Source: Sphingomonas sanguinis NBRC 13937
Lineage (GTDB): Bacteria > Pseudomonadota > Alphaproteobacteria > Sphingomonadales > Sphingomonadaceae
DNA length: 59,740 nt
Assembly (NCBI RefSeq): GCF_001591005.1
Contig: NZ_BCTY01000020.1
Coordinates: 1-59,740, forward strand
Reading direction: 5' to 3'
The notes below the pieces were generated by a model, which saw only the letters and a list, made by a program, of their open reading frames with translations, was not told the origin of the DNA and ran no database searches. This document shows positions 46,822-56,045 of the stretch, in pieces; positions within the stretch are counted from its first letter, which is position 1; every line of letters starts with the position of its first letter. Position numbers and translations under genes: made by a program.

Positions 46822-49800
46822 TCAGGCCAAGTTGTTCACGAAGGTCTGACCGTGGTCGTCCCCTTCATGCTCCTCATTGTAGTGCTCGGGTTTCTCGATC
46901 ACTTTCTGCCCGAACCGGGCATAGAGTGTCGGCAGCACGAACAGCGTAAGAAGCGTCGCCGAGATCAGACCGCCGATGACGACCGTCGCCAAAGGCTTTT
47001 GAACCTCTGCGCCGGCGCCTTCGCCCAGCGCCATCGGCACGAAGCCGAGGCTGGCGACTAGCGCGGTCATGATGACGGGTCGCAGACGCTGCATCGCGCC
47101 AACATGCGCGGCTTCCTCGCGGCTCATCCCTGATCGGATCAGATCTTGGATCGAGCTGACCATGACGAGGCCGTTGAGGACCGCGATGCCCGAGAGGGCG
47201 ATGAAGCCCACTGCCGCCGAGATCGAGAAGTCCATGCCCCGCAGGAACAGCAACAGGACGCCGCCCACCAGCGCGAAAGGCACGCCGGTGAACACGATCG
47301 CGGCGTCGCGGACCGATCCCAACGCCCCGTAGAGGAGCAGCAGGATCAAGATGAAGCAAGCCGGAATGACCAGCTTCAGCCGTTCGCTTGCCGATTGGAG
47401 GTTCTCGAACTGGCCGCCCCATTCGAGATAGGTGCCGGCAGGCAGCCGGAGTTGGCTGCCGATCGCCGCCTGCGCATCCGCCACGACGGATCCGACGTCG
47501 CGGCCACGCACGTTGGCTTGCACCACCACGCGCCGCTTGCCGTTCTCGCGGCTGATCTGGTTCGGACCATCGACCACCTTGATCTCGGCGACGCTGGACA
47601 GCGGTACATAGCCGCCGCCTGCCACCGGCACCTGCACCTGTTGGAGCAGGCCGATGTCGGCACGCTGCGCCTCCGACAGGCGGATCACCACGGGGAAGCG
47701 ACGGTCGCCCTCGAAGATCTGGCCCGATGTTCGCCCGCCGATCGTCGCAGTCACGGTGTCCTGCACATCCTGAGCCGTAACGCCCAACCGCGCCATCGCG
47801 TCGCGGTTGACGCGAATGTCGAGCATGGGAAGACCGGTCGTCTGCTCCACCTTCACGTCCGCTGCGCCTTGCGTTCTGCGCAGCACCGCCGCGATTTGCT
47901 CGGCCGTCCGGTTCATCTGGTTGAAGTCGTCCCCGAACACCTTCACCGCGATGTCGCCGCGCACGCCGGCGATCAGCTCGTTGAAGCGCATCTGGATGGG
48001 CTGGGTGATCTCGTAGGCATTTCCCGGAATCTTCGCGAGATTACCCTCGATCCGGCTGACCAGCTCCTCCTTGGGAAGCTCAGGATCCGGCCAATCCTTG
48101 CGCGGCTTCAGGATGACGAACATGTCGGTCGCGTTCGGCGGCATCGGGTCGGCCGCCAGCTCGGCGGTGCCCGTCTTGGAATAGACGAATTGCACCTCCG
48201 GCTGCTTCGACATCATCCGCTCGATCGGCACCTGCATCGCCTGGCTCTGCTGGACCGACGTTGCCGGAATGCGGAGCGACTGGATCAGCAAATCGCCTTC
48301 GTCGAGCTGCGGCAGGAACACCGAGCCGAGCGTAGTGAAAGCAAGCGCCGCCACCACAAGGCTTCCCACACCCGCCCCGATCGTCAGCGTCGGGCGCTTC
48401 ATGGCCCGGTCGAGACCGGGTTCGTAGCGCTTCTTCAGCCACGTGATGATGCGGCCGTCCTTCTCCTCGACCTTCTTCGACAGCCAGATCGCAATCATCG
48501 CCGGCACGAAGGTGAGAGAGAGGATGAAGGCGAAGGCGAGCGCGATGATGACGGTCAGCGCCATCGGTCCGAACGTTTTACCCTCCACGCCGGTCAGCGT
48601 GAGCAGCGGTACGTAGACGAGGATGATGATTGCCTGCCCGTACACAGAGGGACGGATCATCTCACGCGCAGCGGCTGCCACGGTCGCGAGCCGTTCCTTG
48701 ACGCTGAGCAATCGGCCTTCATGATGCTGTTGCTCGGCAAGCCGGCGCAGCGCGTTTTCGACAATGATGACGGCGCCGTCGACGATCAGACCGAAGTCCA
48801 AAGCCCCAAGGCTCATCAGATTGGCCGAGACCCCAGCGCGCAGCATACCAAAGCCTGTCAGCATCATGGTGATCGGGATGACCAACGCCGCGATCAGGGC
48901 CGCACGGAAGTTGCCGAGCAGCAGGAAGAGCACGACGATGACCAGCACCGCGCCTTCGGACAGGTTTTTCGCGACCGTCTTGATCGTCGAATTGACCAGC
49001 TCGGTGCGGTTCAGCACCGGCTGAATTACGACGTCAGGAGGCAGCGAAGCGTTGATCGTCTTCAGTTTCTCAGCGACCGCGGTCGACACGATGCGGCTGT
49101 TCTCGCCGATCCGCATGATCGCCGTGCCGACGACGACTTCGGTACCGTTCTCCGATGCCGAACCCATGCGGATCGCCTGACCCGTCTTCACAGTCGCAAC
49201 TTGTTCTACCGTGATCGGCACGCCGTTACGTGTCGCGATCACGGTCCTGGCCAACTCGCTGGCATTGCGAACGAGCGCATCCGAGCGAACAGCCAGACCT
49301 TCGCCATTGCGATTGACGAAGCCACCGCCGACGCTGGTGTTATTGCGCTCCAGCGCATTTCCCAGGTCCGTCAGCGTGATGCCGAGCGAGGCCAGCTTCT
49401 GCACGTCGGGCACGACGAGGAACTGCTTGGCGTAACCGCCAATCGAGTCGACACCGGCGAGGCCCGGTGTGGTCTTCAGAAGCGGCGTCACGATCCAGTC
49501 CTGCGCGGTGCGCAGGTAGGTCGCCTTGTCCTCTTCGGTCGTCAGTCGCTCGCCCTCTGGCGTGATGTAGCTGCCATCGGGCTGTTGGCCCGGTTCACCG
49601 GGCTTGTGCTTGTCGTCCTCGCGATGATCGAGACGAACGGTGTACATGTACACCTCGCCCAGGCCTGTCGCGATCGGACCCATTTCAGGGTTCACGCCGT
49701 CGGGCAGATTCTCTTGCACGCCCCGCAGACGCTCGCCCACCTGCTGGCGGGCGAAATAGATGTCCGTCGCGTCCGAAAAGACCGCCGTGATCTGCGCGAA

Positions 49801-50067
49801 GCCGTTGCGGCTCAACGAGCGCGTATATTCCAGGCCGGGGGTGCCGGCGAGCGCGGTTTCGATTGGAAACGACACCTGCTTCTCGACCAGCTCGGGCGAG
49901 AGGGCAGGCGCGCGGACGTTGATCTGGACCTGATTGTTGGTGATGTCCGGCACCGCGTCGACCGGTAGCCGGTAGAGGGAAAAGGCGCCGATGGCGGCGA
50001 CGATGACGGTGAGGAGCAGGACTAGCCAGCGCTTCTCGACCGCCCAGGTTACGATACGGGCGATCAT
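46822..50067 (-). CDS. czcA: CzcA-like heavy-metal RND pump (second system)
   Basis: 1081 aa. HME-RND landmarks: LPVDAVPDITNNQVQINV at the N-terminus, helix-4 signature DFGLIVDGAVIIVEN (HME1-like), and GFIALSGIAVLNGLVMV. It is similar in length and motif pattern to the CzcA at 18462-21695 but with many differences (ending EEHEGDDHGQTFVNNLA), so the two are old paralogues rather than a recent duplication. In this context (P-type ATPase, CDF, ZIP) zinc, cadmium or lead are likely substrates. It follows czcB by 3 bp. Confidence 0.95.
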   Translation of the reverse strand: MIARIVTWAVEKRWLVLLLTVIVAAIGAFSLYRLPVDAVPDITNNQVQINVRAPALSPELVEKQVSFPIETALAGTPGLEYTRSLSRNGFAQITAVFSDATDIYFARQQVGERLRGVQENLPDGVNPEMGPIATGLGEVYMYTVRLDHREDDKHKPGEPGQQPDGSYITPEGERLTTEEDKATYLRTAQDWIVTPLLKTTPGLAGVDSIGGYAKQFLVVPDVQKLASLGITLTDLGNALERNNTSVGGGFVNRNGEGLAVRSDALVRNASELARTVIATRNGVPITVEQVATVKTGQAIRMGSASENGTEVVVGTAIMRIGENSRIVSTAVAEKLKTINASLPPDVVIQPVLNRTELVNSTIKTVAKNLSEGAVLVIVVLFLLLGNFRAALIAALVIPITMMLTGFGMLRAGVSANLMSLGALDFGLIVDGAVIIVENALRRLAEQQHHEGRLLSVKERLATVAAAAREMIRPSVYGQAIIILVYVPLLTLTGVEGKTFGPMALTVIIALAFAFILSLTFVPAMIAIWLSKKVEEKDGRIITWLKKRYEPGLDRAMKRPTLTIGAGVGSLVVAALAFTTLGSVFLPQLDEGDLLIQSLRIPATSVQQSQAMQVPIERMMSKQPEVQFVYSKTGTAELAADPMPPNATDMFVILKPRKDWPDPELPKEELVSRIEGNLAKIPGNAYEITQPIQMRFNELIAGVRGDIAVKVFGDDFNQMNRTAEQIAAVLRRTQGAADVKVEQTTGLPMLDIRVNRDAMARLGVTAQDVQDTVTATIGGRTSGQIFEGDRRFPVVIRLSEAQRADIGLLQQVQVPVAGGGYVPLSSVAEIKVVDGPNQISRENGKRRVVVQANVRGRDVGSVVADAQAAIGSQLRLPAGTYLEWGGQFENLQSASERLKLVIPACFILILLLLYGALGSVRDAAIVFTGVPFALVGGVLLLFLRGMDFSISAAVGFIALSGIAVLNGLVMVSSIQDLIRSGMSREEAAHVGAMQRLRPVIMTALVASLGFVPMALGEGAGAEVQKPLATVVIGGLISATLLTLFVLPTLYARFGQKVIEKPEHYNEEHEGDDHGQTFVNNLA

Positions 50068-50070
50068 GGC

Positions 50071-51249
50071 TTAATCCTCGTGGCTCGCTTCGCCCTTGCC
50101 GATCTCGGCCTTGAGCGTGAAACTTCCGGTGGTGGCGATCTGTTCGTTGCCGGTCAGGCCCGACCGGACGATCACCGTGTCGCCCGACGCATCGCCGAGC
50201 TGGACCGGGGTCGCCTTGAAGCCGGTGGGCGTGCGCACGAACACGACCGACTTGCCCTCGAAACTCTGGACCGCCGTCGTCGGCACGCGGACCGCCCCGC
50301 TCCCGCCGCTGCCCGTGAGCTGCACGGCTGCCGTCACAGGCTCGCCGACCCGCCATTCGCCACCGCGATTGTCGAGGGTGGCGAGCGCAGGCACGAGCCG
50401 CGTCTGCGGATCAAGCGCCGGCGACACGAAGGTCACGCGGGCGGTCGCCTGACGGCCTGCCGCCTTCACCAGCACCGTATTGCCGGGACGCACCCGGCCC
50501 GCATCCTCGGGCTTGAGATTAAGCGCGATCGACACCTGGCTCAGGTTGGCGATGCGATAGAGTTCGGCATCCGCCGCGACCGTTTGTCCCAGCGTCACGG
50601 GGCGCGCAATGATCTGGCCCGAGATCGGCGCGGCAATGCCGAGCCGGTTGAGCCCGCCGCCGCCGACACCCGCCGCCGAAACCATGCTCTGCGCCTGCGT
50701 CAGGGCGATCCGCGCCTCCGTCGCCGCTGTGCGGGCGGCGATCAGATCCTGTTCAGGGGAGACTCTCTGCGCGAACAGCCGCTGTTCGCGCGCGAGGTTC
50801 GAATTAGCGAGCTGAAGCCGCGCCCGCGCCGCCTCGACCTCGCCCTTGATCTGCGCCGCCTCGCGGCTTTCGATGACCGCAATGGTCTGGCCGCGTCCGA
50901 CCGATTGGCCGAGGTTACGGGTGAGCGCGACCACGCGTCCCGCAATTGCGGCCGAGACGACCTGCGTTCCCTGTGGGTCGCCCTCGATGATCGCGGGCAG
51001 CTCGATCGTCCCGGCCCCGCCGATGATCGGCCGTCCGACCTGGACGCCCGCTGTGGCGATCTGGTCGGCACCCAATGTGACGACGCCTTCACCGGCATGA
51101 CCGCCTTCAGCACCGCCCTTTTCCGTGCCCGCTGCCGTCTCATTGGCAGCTGCGCCTTCGGCAGTTGCCTCGTTTCCGCCATCCTTGCCGCCGCAGGCAG
51201 CCAAGAGCAGGGCGAGCGACGCCGCGCCCGCGAGATAAAAGCTCTTCAT
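50071..51249 (-). CDS. czcB: CzcB-like periplasmic adaptor lipoprotein
   Basis: 392 aa from the ATG at 51249, overlapping the czcC stop (TGATG). It has a lipobox (SLALLLAACGGKDG), so this adaptor is lipid-anchored, unlike the one at 17311. An acidic Gly/Ala/Glu linker follows. Lipoyl halves are SAAIAGRVVALTRNLGQSVGRGQ and IAAPISGQIIARPVTLGQTV. The late EGGHAGEGVVTLGADQIATAGVQVG strand is typical of CzcB. Connects CzcA with CzcC. Confidence 0.93.
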   Translation of the reverse strand: MKSFYLAGAASLALLLAACGGKDGGNEATAEGAAANETAAGTEKGGAEGGHAGEGVVTLGADQIATAGVQVGRPIIGGAGTIELPAIIEGDPQGTQVVSAAIAGRVVALTRNLGQSVGRGQTIAVIESREAAQIKGEVEAARARLQLANSNLAREQRLFAQRVSPEQDLIAARTAATEARIALTQAQSMVSAAGVGGGGLNRLGIAAPISGQIIARPVTLGQTVAADAELYRIANLSQVSIALNLKPEDAGRVRPGNTVLVKAAGRQATARVTFVSPALDPQTRLVPALATLDNRGGEWRVGEPVTAAVQLTGSGGSGAVRVPTTAVQSFEGKSVVFVRTPTGFKATPVQLGDASGDTVIVRSGLTGNEQIATTGSFTLKAEIGKGEASHED

Positions 51250-52526
51250 CACTGATTCCCCCCATTGGGCGCACGAGCGGTCAGTCGCTCCACTTGCGCG
51301 CGGGCATTCTGGTAATTGGCAAGCGCGTCGATCGCGGCGACCCGCGTTTCGGCGAGCGTGCGTTCAGCATCGAGCAATTCGAGCTGGCCGAACTTGCCCT
51401 CGCGATAGCCGATCCGCGCGATGCGGGCGGCCTCCTGTGCAGCCGCCAGCGCCGGCCCCGACGCCGCACGAGCCGTCGTTGCGGCATTGGCCGCCTGCGC
51501 CTGCGCGTCCGTGATTGCCTGTTCGATGTCGAGCGCGGTCACGCGGCGCTGCGCATCCGCCTGGGTCCGCTGCGCGGTCGCCTGCGCAATCGCGGCGCGA
51601 CCATTGTTGAACACCGGGATCGGGATCGACACGCTGAACACCGCCGCCATGTCGTTGGTCGCTTCCAGGCGGCGGATCGACGGCCCGACGTTCAGGTCAG
51701 GCACGCGATTGGCGCGCGCGAGCCGCACGCCGGCTTCGGCAATGGAGAAATCCGCGTTGGCTGCCGCCAGCGCGAGTGTGCCGGTCGTGTTGACCGGTGC
51801 CAACGGCCCATAGACGTTCACATCGGGAAGGCGATCGAGCAGCGTGTCATCGAGCAGGCCGTCGATCGGCCGTCCGATCCGACGCGCCAGATTGGCGCGG
51901 GCCGCCTCGGCCAAGCGAAGCTGCCGCTCCACATTGGCGTCGGCATTGATACGCGCGACATCCGCGCGCTGTTGCTCGAGTGGCGATGCCCGCCCTGCCT
52001 GCACGCGAACGCTCGCGGCCCGCAGCGCATCGCTGGCGATCCGGGCCTGATCGCGGGCTGTCATTACCCGGCGATCGGCCGCGACCGCTTCGACATAGAG
52101 CTGCGTTACCTGAAGCCGGACATCCGCCGCGATGATCGCGGCCTGGATCTCGGCCCGGGACAATTGCGCATTGGCGACCGCGACGCGGGCGCCGCGCTTG
52201 CCGCCTAGCTCGATCGGGATCGCAAAGCCGACCGTGGTTTCCGCGCTGCGGACCCCCCGATACGGCCCGGAGCCGATGACATTCTCGACTTGGCCTTGAA
52301 CCACCGGATTGGGCCGCAAGCCGGCGACTGTGCGACCTGCACGGGCCGCGTCGATTCCAGCTGTCGCCGCTTCCGCAGCAGGGGCCGAACCGCCCGCTGC
52401 ACTGACCGCTTGGTCAAGCGTGTAGACCGGCGCATCCTGCGCAACAGGCGCGGACGGTCCGACCTGCGCCTGCGCCATCGTGGCGCAAGACGCTGCGGCC
52501 AGCATGGCCGCGAGGATACGATTCAT
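51249..52526 (-). CDS. czcC: CzcC-like outer-membrane factor (second system)
   Basis: 425 aa, signal peptide MNRILAAMLAAASCATMAQA, then an OEP-family coiled-coil/beta-barrel protein with GLRPNPVVQGQVENVIGSG, VGFAIPIELGGKRGARVAVANAQ and SVSIPIPVFNNGRAAIAQATAQ. First gene of the long minus-strand czcCBA-to-HAD array. It lies 60 bp downstream of the small His-containing exported protein, with which it may share a promoter. Confidence 0.93.
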   Translation of the reverse strand: MNRILAAMLAAASCATMAQAQVGPSAPVAQDAPVYTLDQAVSAAGGSAPAAEAATAGIDAARAGRTVAGLRPNPVVQGQVENVIGSGPYRGVRSAETTVGFAIPIELGGKRGARVAVANAQLSRAEIQAAIIAADVRLQVTQLYVEAVAADRRVMTARDQARIASDALRAASVRVQAGRASPLEQQRADVARINADANVERQLRLAEAARANLARRIGRPIDGLLDDTLLDRLPDVNVYGPLAPVNTTGTLALAAANADFSIAEAGVRLARANRVPDLNVGPSIRRLEATNDMAAVFSVSIPIPVFNNGRAAIAQATAQRTQADAQRRVTALDIEQAITDAQAQAANAATTARAASGPALAAAQEAARIARIGYREGKFGQLELLDAERTLAETRVAAIDALANYQNARAQVERLTARAPNGGNQ

Positions 52527-52586
52527 GAAAATAGGACTCCTGACGATGATCGACAGGGGCGCGCCAACGCACGCCCAAATCGGACG

Positions 52587-52916
52587 TCAGGCTTGGGGGG
52601 GCCTCAAATGGACCATGCCGGTGCGGCCGTCGAGCGACGCAGAGGCGGAGATTGTCGGCTTGGGCACTGTGAGGACGGGGGTATATTCCATCGTCGTGCG
52701 CGCAGGCGCGCCGACGTCGTGTCCGTGACAATAATTGTGATGATGCGGGACATTCTTGTCCGAGTCCGATGGCACCTGATCGATGTCACCGGCGGTATGG
52801 ACCGTGAACTCAACGCCCGCGATGCTTCCCCCCGCCAGATCGGCGGCATGGGCCATGCCGGAGAAGCTGGTCAGGACCAGCATCAGGCATGTCAGGAAAG
52901 GCAAAAAGGCTCGCAC
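52587..52916 (-). CDS. Exported protein with a His/Cys metal motif upstream of czcCBA
   Basis: 109 aa. Signal peptide MRAFLPFLTCLMLVLTSFSGMAHA. The mature protein carries KNVPHHHNYCHGHDVG (about residues 55-70), a dense His/Cys cluster suited to Zn, Cd or Ni. It stands directly before the second czcC, as the His-rich 124-aa protein does before the first. It could be a periplasmic metal chaperone or sensor input. No named family is recognised. Confidence 0.72.
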   Translation of the reverse strand: MRAFLPFLTCLMLVLTSFSGMAHAADLAGGSIAGVEFTVHTAGDIDQVPSDSDKNVPHHHNYCHGHDVGAPARTTMEYTPVLTVPKPTISASASLDGRTGMVHLRPPQA

Positions 52917-52956
52917 TAGCTTGCCTCTATCACGGAAGGGTTTTCATGTCATTGCA

Positions 52957-54924
52957 CTAATTCGAACCAAGGGTCACTGAGCCGGAACCCGAGCGGGATC
53001 GGTCGCGCCCGTTCCAGGCGAACCCGACCGCAATGGCGACCGCCATCAGGAGTTGCGCCAGCACCGATTGCCAAGTGGGAAACACGCCGAGCATCGACAG
53101 CCGTGGCACGTCCGCGAGCGGTGCGATGTTGATAAGGCCGGCTTCCTGGAGCGCGGCGACGCCTTTACCCGCCAGCACGACGGTCAGGACCGCCATGAGC
53201 CAGGAGCTATAGCGGAAGAACTGCGCGATCGGCAGCTTGCGACTGTAGCGAAGCATGGCCCAAGCGATCAGGCTGAGCAGTCCAATCGCCGACCCGGCCC
53301 CCGCGAGAAGCATCCCGTTGTCACCTTGCGCCGAAAGCGCGGCATAGAACAGGATCGTCTCGAAGACCTCGCGATAAACTACGACGAACGCCAGCCCGAA
53401 CAGGAACCAGCCCGACCCGCCCGAGAGCGCCCGCGACATCTTCTCGCGAATATAGCGCTGCCACTGATCGGCCTGCGCCTTGCCGTGCATCCAAATCCCG
53501 ACCGAGAGCAGCACGACCGCGGCGAACAGCGAGCCAAACCCTTCCGTCAGCTCCCGGCTCGCACCGCTGATCCCGATCGCATAGGTGGCGACCGCCCAGG
53601 TGATCCCGCCCGCGATGATCGCGCTGACCCAGCCGCCATGAACGTAGCGCAGCGCCTCGCCGCGCTCGGCTTTACGCAGGAACGCGATCATGGCGACAAC
53701 GATGAGCAGGGCTTCGAGCCCTTCACGCAGCAGGATCGTGAACGCGCCCAGGAACGTGGACGCTTCGGTGGCGGCATCAGGCGCGAGCGCCGCTTCCGCA
53801 TCGTCGAAAAGGCCGCCCAGTACTGCGACCTTCTCCGCGAGATCATCGGGCGATGCGCCCCGGTCGATCGCGGCGCGGAACTCCCCCATGGCGCCCTCGA
53901 TTCGGCCCATCAGCGTCGCGTCGCGCGCGGTGAGCGTTGGTTCGATCGGCTCGAACCCATCGAGATAGGCTGACAGCGCCAGCTCTTTTGCCATCCGCGC
54001 ATCGCCACGCCGGGCAGCGGCCACGCTTTCGGCGAGTTTGGCGCGGGCGACCGCGAGCGAGCCGGGAGCCTGTTGCATCACCTGTTCAGGGTGGCGACGC
54101 AGGAACGCGAGCACGGCGTCAGCCTTGGCGTCGCCGATCGCCGCGCCGAGCGCGGCCGGGGTGAGTGCGACCAGGGTTTTCAGGTCCGGGATGCGACGGC
54201 GAAGGGTCGGATCGGATTTCCACAGCCGCTCGCCTTCGCGCGCCTGCGCGTCCGTGAAGGCGAAGCTCCCGGCTCGGAATGCTACCGCCCAGCGCTGATC
54301 GTTCGGCAGATCGGCGAAGCTCTGCATCGCCGTCCCGTCGATGCCCTGCGTCACCACCTGATAGAGCGCGAAGACGCTGCGCTGGCGCGCACGTTCGGCA
54401 TCGGTAAAGGCGATCGGGGGTGTCGCGAGCTTGGCGGCGTCGGGGCCACGGCCGTTGCCCGTCATGCCGTGACAGGACGCGCAGGATTGTTGGAACAGGG
54501 CATGGCCGGAGACGAGGTTCGGAGCCTTATCGGGCGCGAGCGGCACCGGGTAGGCGCGCAGCAGATCGGCCGCGAGCCCGTGCGCCAGTGTTGCCACCTG
54601 TTCAGTCGATCCCTTTTCCGCGATTACCGCTTGGAGGTTGGCGGCCCGCTGAATGAGGGCTTGGCGCTCCGGCTTCGCCGGCAGGCCTTGAAGCCGTGTC
54701 GAGACCGACGCGGCAAACTCATTCATTTCGGCGTATTCCGACGCGCTCTTGATCCGACCGTTCGCGACCGCGCCTCCATAATCGACGGCCATATAGTCGA
54801 GCAGCCGCCATGCGGTTTGCACGTCGCCGGGTTCGGCGAATGCCGCAGCAGGGATCAGCAGCGCAGCGAGCGCGGCGAGCAGCCGCAGCGAGAGCATTGC
54901 CCGGATCAAGGTGAGCAGACGCAC
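52957..54924 (-). CDS. Cytochrome c-FTR1 fusion permease (PbrT-like)
   Basis: 655 aa from a GTG at 54924 that overlaps the CDF stop by one base (TAGTG); an ATG at 54897 is possible. Signal peptide, then a cytochrome c domain (heme motif CASCHGMTG, about residues 148-155), then a seven-helix FTR1 domain with the REGxE motifs LLREGLEALLIVVAM and VVYREVFETILFYAAL. This architecture is that of PbrT, the Pb(II) uptake protein of lead operons, and of bacterial Fe permeases. It is paired with a CDF exporter and a PbrR/CadR-like regulator, which favours lead. Confidence 0.9.
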   Translation of the reverse strand: MRLLTLIRAMLSLRLLAALAALLIPAAAFAEPGDVQTAWRLLDYMAVDYGGAVANGRIKSASEYAEMNEFAASVSTRLQGLPAKPERQALIQRAANLQAVIAEKGSTEQVATLAHGLAADLLRAYPVPLAPDKAPNLVSGHALFQQSCASCHGMTGNGRGPDAAKLATPPIAFTDAERARQRSVFALYQVVTQGIDGTAMQSFADLPNDQRWAVAFRAGSFAFTDAQAREGERLWKSDPTLRRRIPDLKTLVALTPAALGAAIGDAKADAVLAFLRRHPEQVMQQAPGSLAVARAKLAESVAAARRGDARMAKELALSAYLDGFEPIEPTLTARDATLMGRIEGAMGEFRAAIDRGASPDDLAEKVAVLGGLFDDAEAALAPDAATEASTFLGAFTILLREGLEALLIVVAMIAFLRKAERGEALRYVHGGWVSAIIAGGITWAVATYAIGISGASRELTEGFGSLFAAVVLLSVGIWMHGKAQADQWQRYIREKMSRALSGGSGWFLFGLAFVVVYREVFETILFYAALSAQGDNGMLLAGAGSAIGLLSLIAWAMLRYSRKLPIAQFFRYSSWLMAVLTVVLAGKGVAALQEAGLINIAPLADVPRLSMLGVFPTWQSVLAQLLMAVAIAVGFAWNGRDRSRSGSGSVTLGSN

Positions 54925-55550
54925 TACCGCTCTCCCAGTTCGCGCCGAGCGCCAGTGACGATTTCATACGCGGAGTGGAGGAACAGGAGGGCGATGAGGC
55001 CGGCGACGGCGAGGTCCGGCCAGGCGCTTCCTGTCCACGCCACCAGACCGGCCGCGGCGATCACCGCGACATTGGCGAGCGCGTCGTTGCGGCTGAACAG
55101 CCAGATCGCGCGAACATTGGCGTCCCCTTCCCGGAAACGCGCAAGCACCAAGGCGGACACGACATTGATCGCGAGCGCGACAACGCCGATTGTGCCCATC
55201 AGTTCGGCATCCGGCGCGGTTGCGTTCAGGGCGCGCCAAATCGCGAAACCGATTACGCCCACGCCAAGCGCACCGAGAAACAACCCCTGCGTCAGCGCGA
55301 CCTTTGCCCTCGCCCGTGCGGACCAGGCAAGCGCGAGAAGACCGATAAGGCTGATCGACCCGTCCCCGAGAAAATCGAGGGAATCCGCTTTCAGCGCTTG
55401 GCTATCGGCGATGAACCCGCCGAACAGCTCGGCGACTCCGAAGCCGAGGTTGAGCACCACGACGGTCAGCAGCGCACGGCGATAGGCCGGATCGGTTTGC
55501 GCGCGCGCGGGCTCCCCGTGGCACCCGCAGCTTTCGGTAGAAGCATTCAT
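54924..55550 (-). CDS. CDF-family metal exporter with Cys/His N-terminus
   Basis: 208 aa from the ATG at 55550. The N-terminus ESCGCHGEP is a likely metal-capture motif. Six helices follow; ligands are in GFIADSQALKADSLDFLGDGSI and LFSRNDALANVAVIAAAG (DxxxD-type and NDxxxN patterns). Like the CDF at 44150 it lacks a cytosolic C-terminal domain. It is under the MerR-type operator at 55558-55588 and is the first gene of a two-gene transcript with the FTR1 permease. Confidence 0.88.
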   Translation of the reverse strand: MNASTESCGCHGEPARAQTDPAYRRALLTVVVLNLGFGVAELFGGFIADSQALKADSLDFLGDGSISLIGLLALAWSARARAKVALTQGLFLGALGVGVIGFAIWRALNATAPDAELMGTIGVVALAINVVSALVLARFREGDANVRAIWLFSRNDALANVAVIAAAGLVAWTGSAWPDLAVAGLIALLFLHSAYEIVTGARRELGER

Positions 55551-55557
55551 GCGGCCT

Positions 55558-55588
55558 TCCTTACCACCTCCAGTCGCTGTAGAAGCAA
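55558..55588 (-). promoter_or_regulatory. MerR-type promoter/operator for the CDF-FTR1 operon
   Basis: On the minus strand, TTGCTT (55583-55588) is a -35 box and the spacer to a weak -10 (TAAGGA, 55558-55563) is 19 bp. It holds the near-perfect dyad CTACAG-CGA-CTGGAG (55568-55582; one mismatch). It lies 8 bp before the CDF start codon, so the transcript would be almost leaderless if this -10 is right. Confidence 0.65.
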
Positions 55589-55625
55589 GCGAAATGTGCG
55601 ACACGTTCGCATTAGCAAGGATGGC

Positions 55626-56045
55626 ATGATGAAGCCGGTGATGATTGGGCAGCTCGCCAGCGAGACGTCGACAAAAGTGACGACGATCCGGTTTTATGAG
55701 TCGATCGGGTTGCTGCGCTCCGCCCCGCGCACGGCGTCGGGCCGTAGAACCTATGATGCCAGCGACATCGAGCGTTTGCACTTCATCCGCAACGGTCGCC
55801 GGCTCGGCTTTTCGGTCGACGAAATACGATCGTTGATGGGGCTGGCGCAGAACCCGGACCAGGATTGTGGTGCCGCCTCAGCTATCGCTGCTCAGCACCT
55901 CAAGGATGTTGAGGAGAGGCTGGCGCAACTCGCGGTGTTGCGGGATGAGTTGGCAATGCTCAGCCAGAGCTGCACCAAGGCGCGCATGGCCGATTGTCGG
56001 ATCATGAAGGCGATCGGCAAAGGCCACCTTCAAGCCGATCAGTAA
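55626..56045 (+). CDS. MerR-family Zn/Cd/Pb-type regulator (CadR/PbrR/ZntR-like)
   Basis: 139 aa from the ATG at 55626 (AAGGA upstream; next ATG at 55629). Winged helix TTIRFYESIGLLRSAPRTASGRRTYD. Effector cysteines: NPDQDCGAAS (about 79), LSQSCTKARM (about 114) and MADCRIMKAI (about 121), the three-Cys arrangement of CadR/PbrR/ZntR. It is divergent from the CDF-FTR1 operon, with a 19-bp-spacer promoter between them. Its stop overlaps the convergent protease gene by 7 bp. Confidence 0.9.
   Translation: MMKPVMIGQLASETSTKVTTIRFYESIGLLRSAPRTASGRRTYDASDIERLHFIRNGRRLGFSVDEIRSLMGLAQNPDQDCGAASAIAAQHLKDVEERLAQLAVLRDELAMLSQSCTKARMADCRIMKAIGKGHLQADQ

Noticed and set aside
47146..49968. Long plus-strand frame (940 codons) opposite the second czcA
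   Set aside because: A GC-rich mirror frame with His/Arg/Asp-rich sequence and no domain; the minus strand is a full CzcA.
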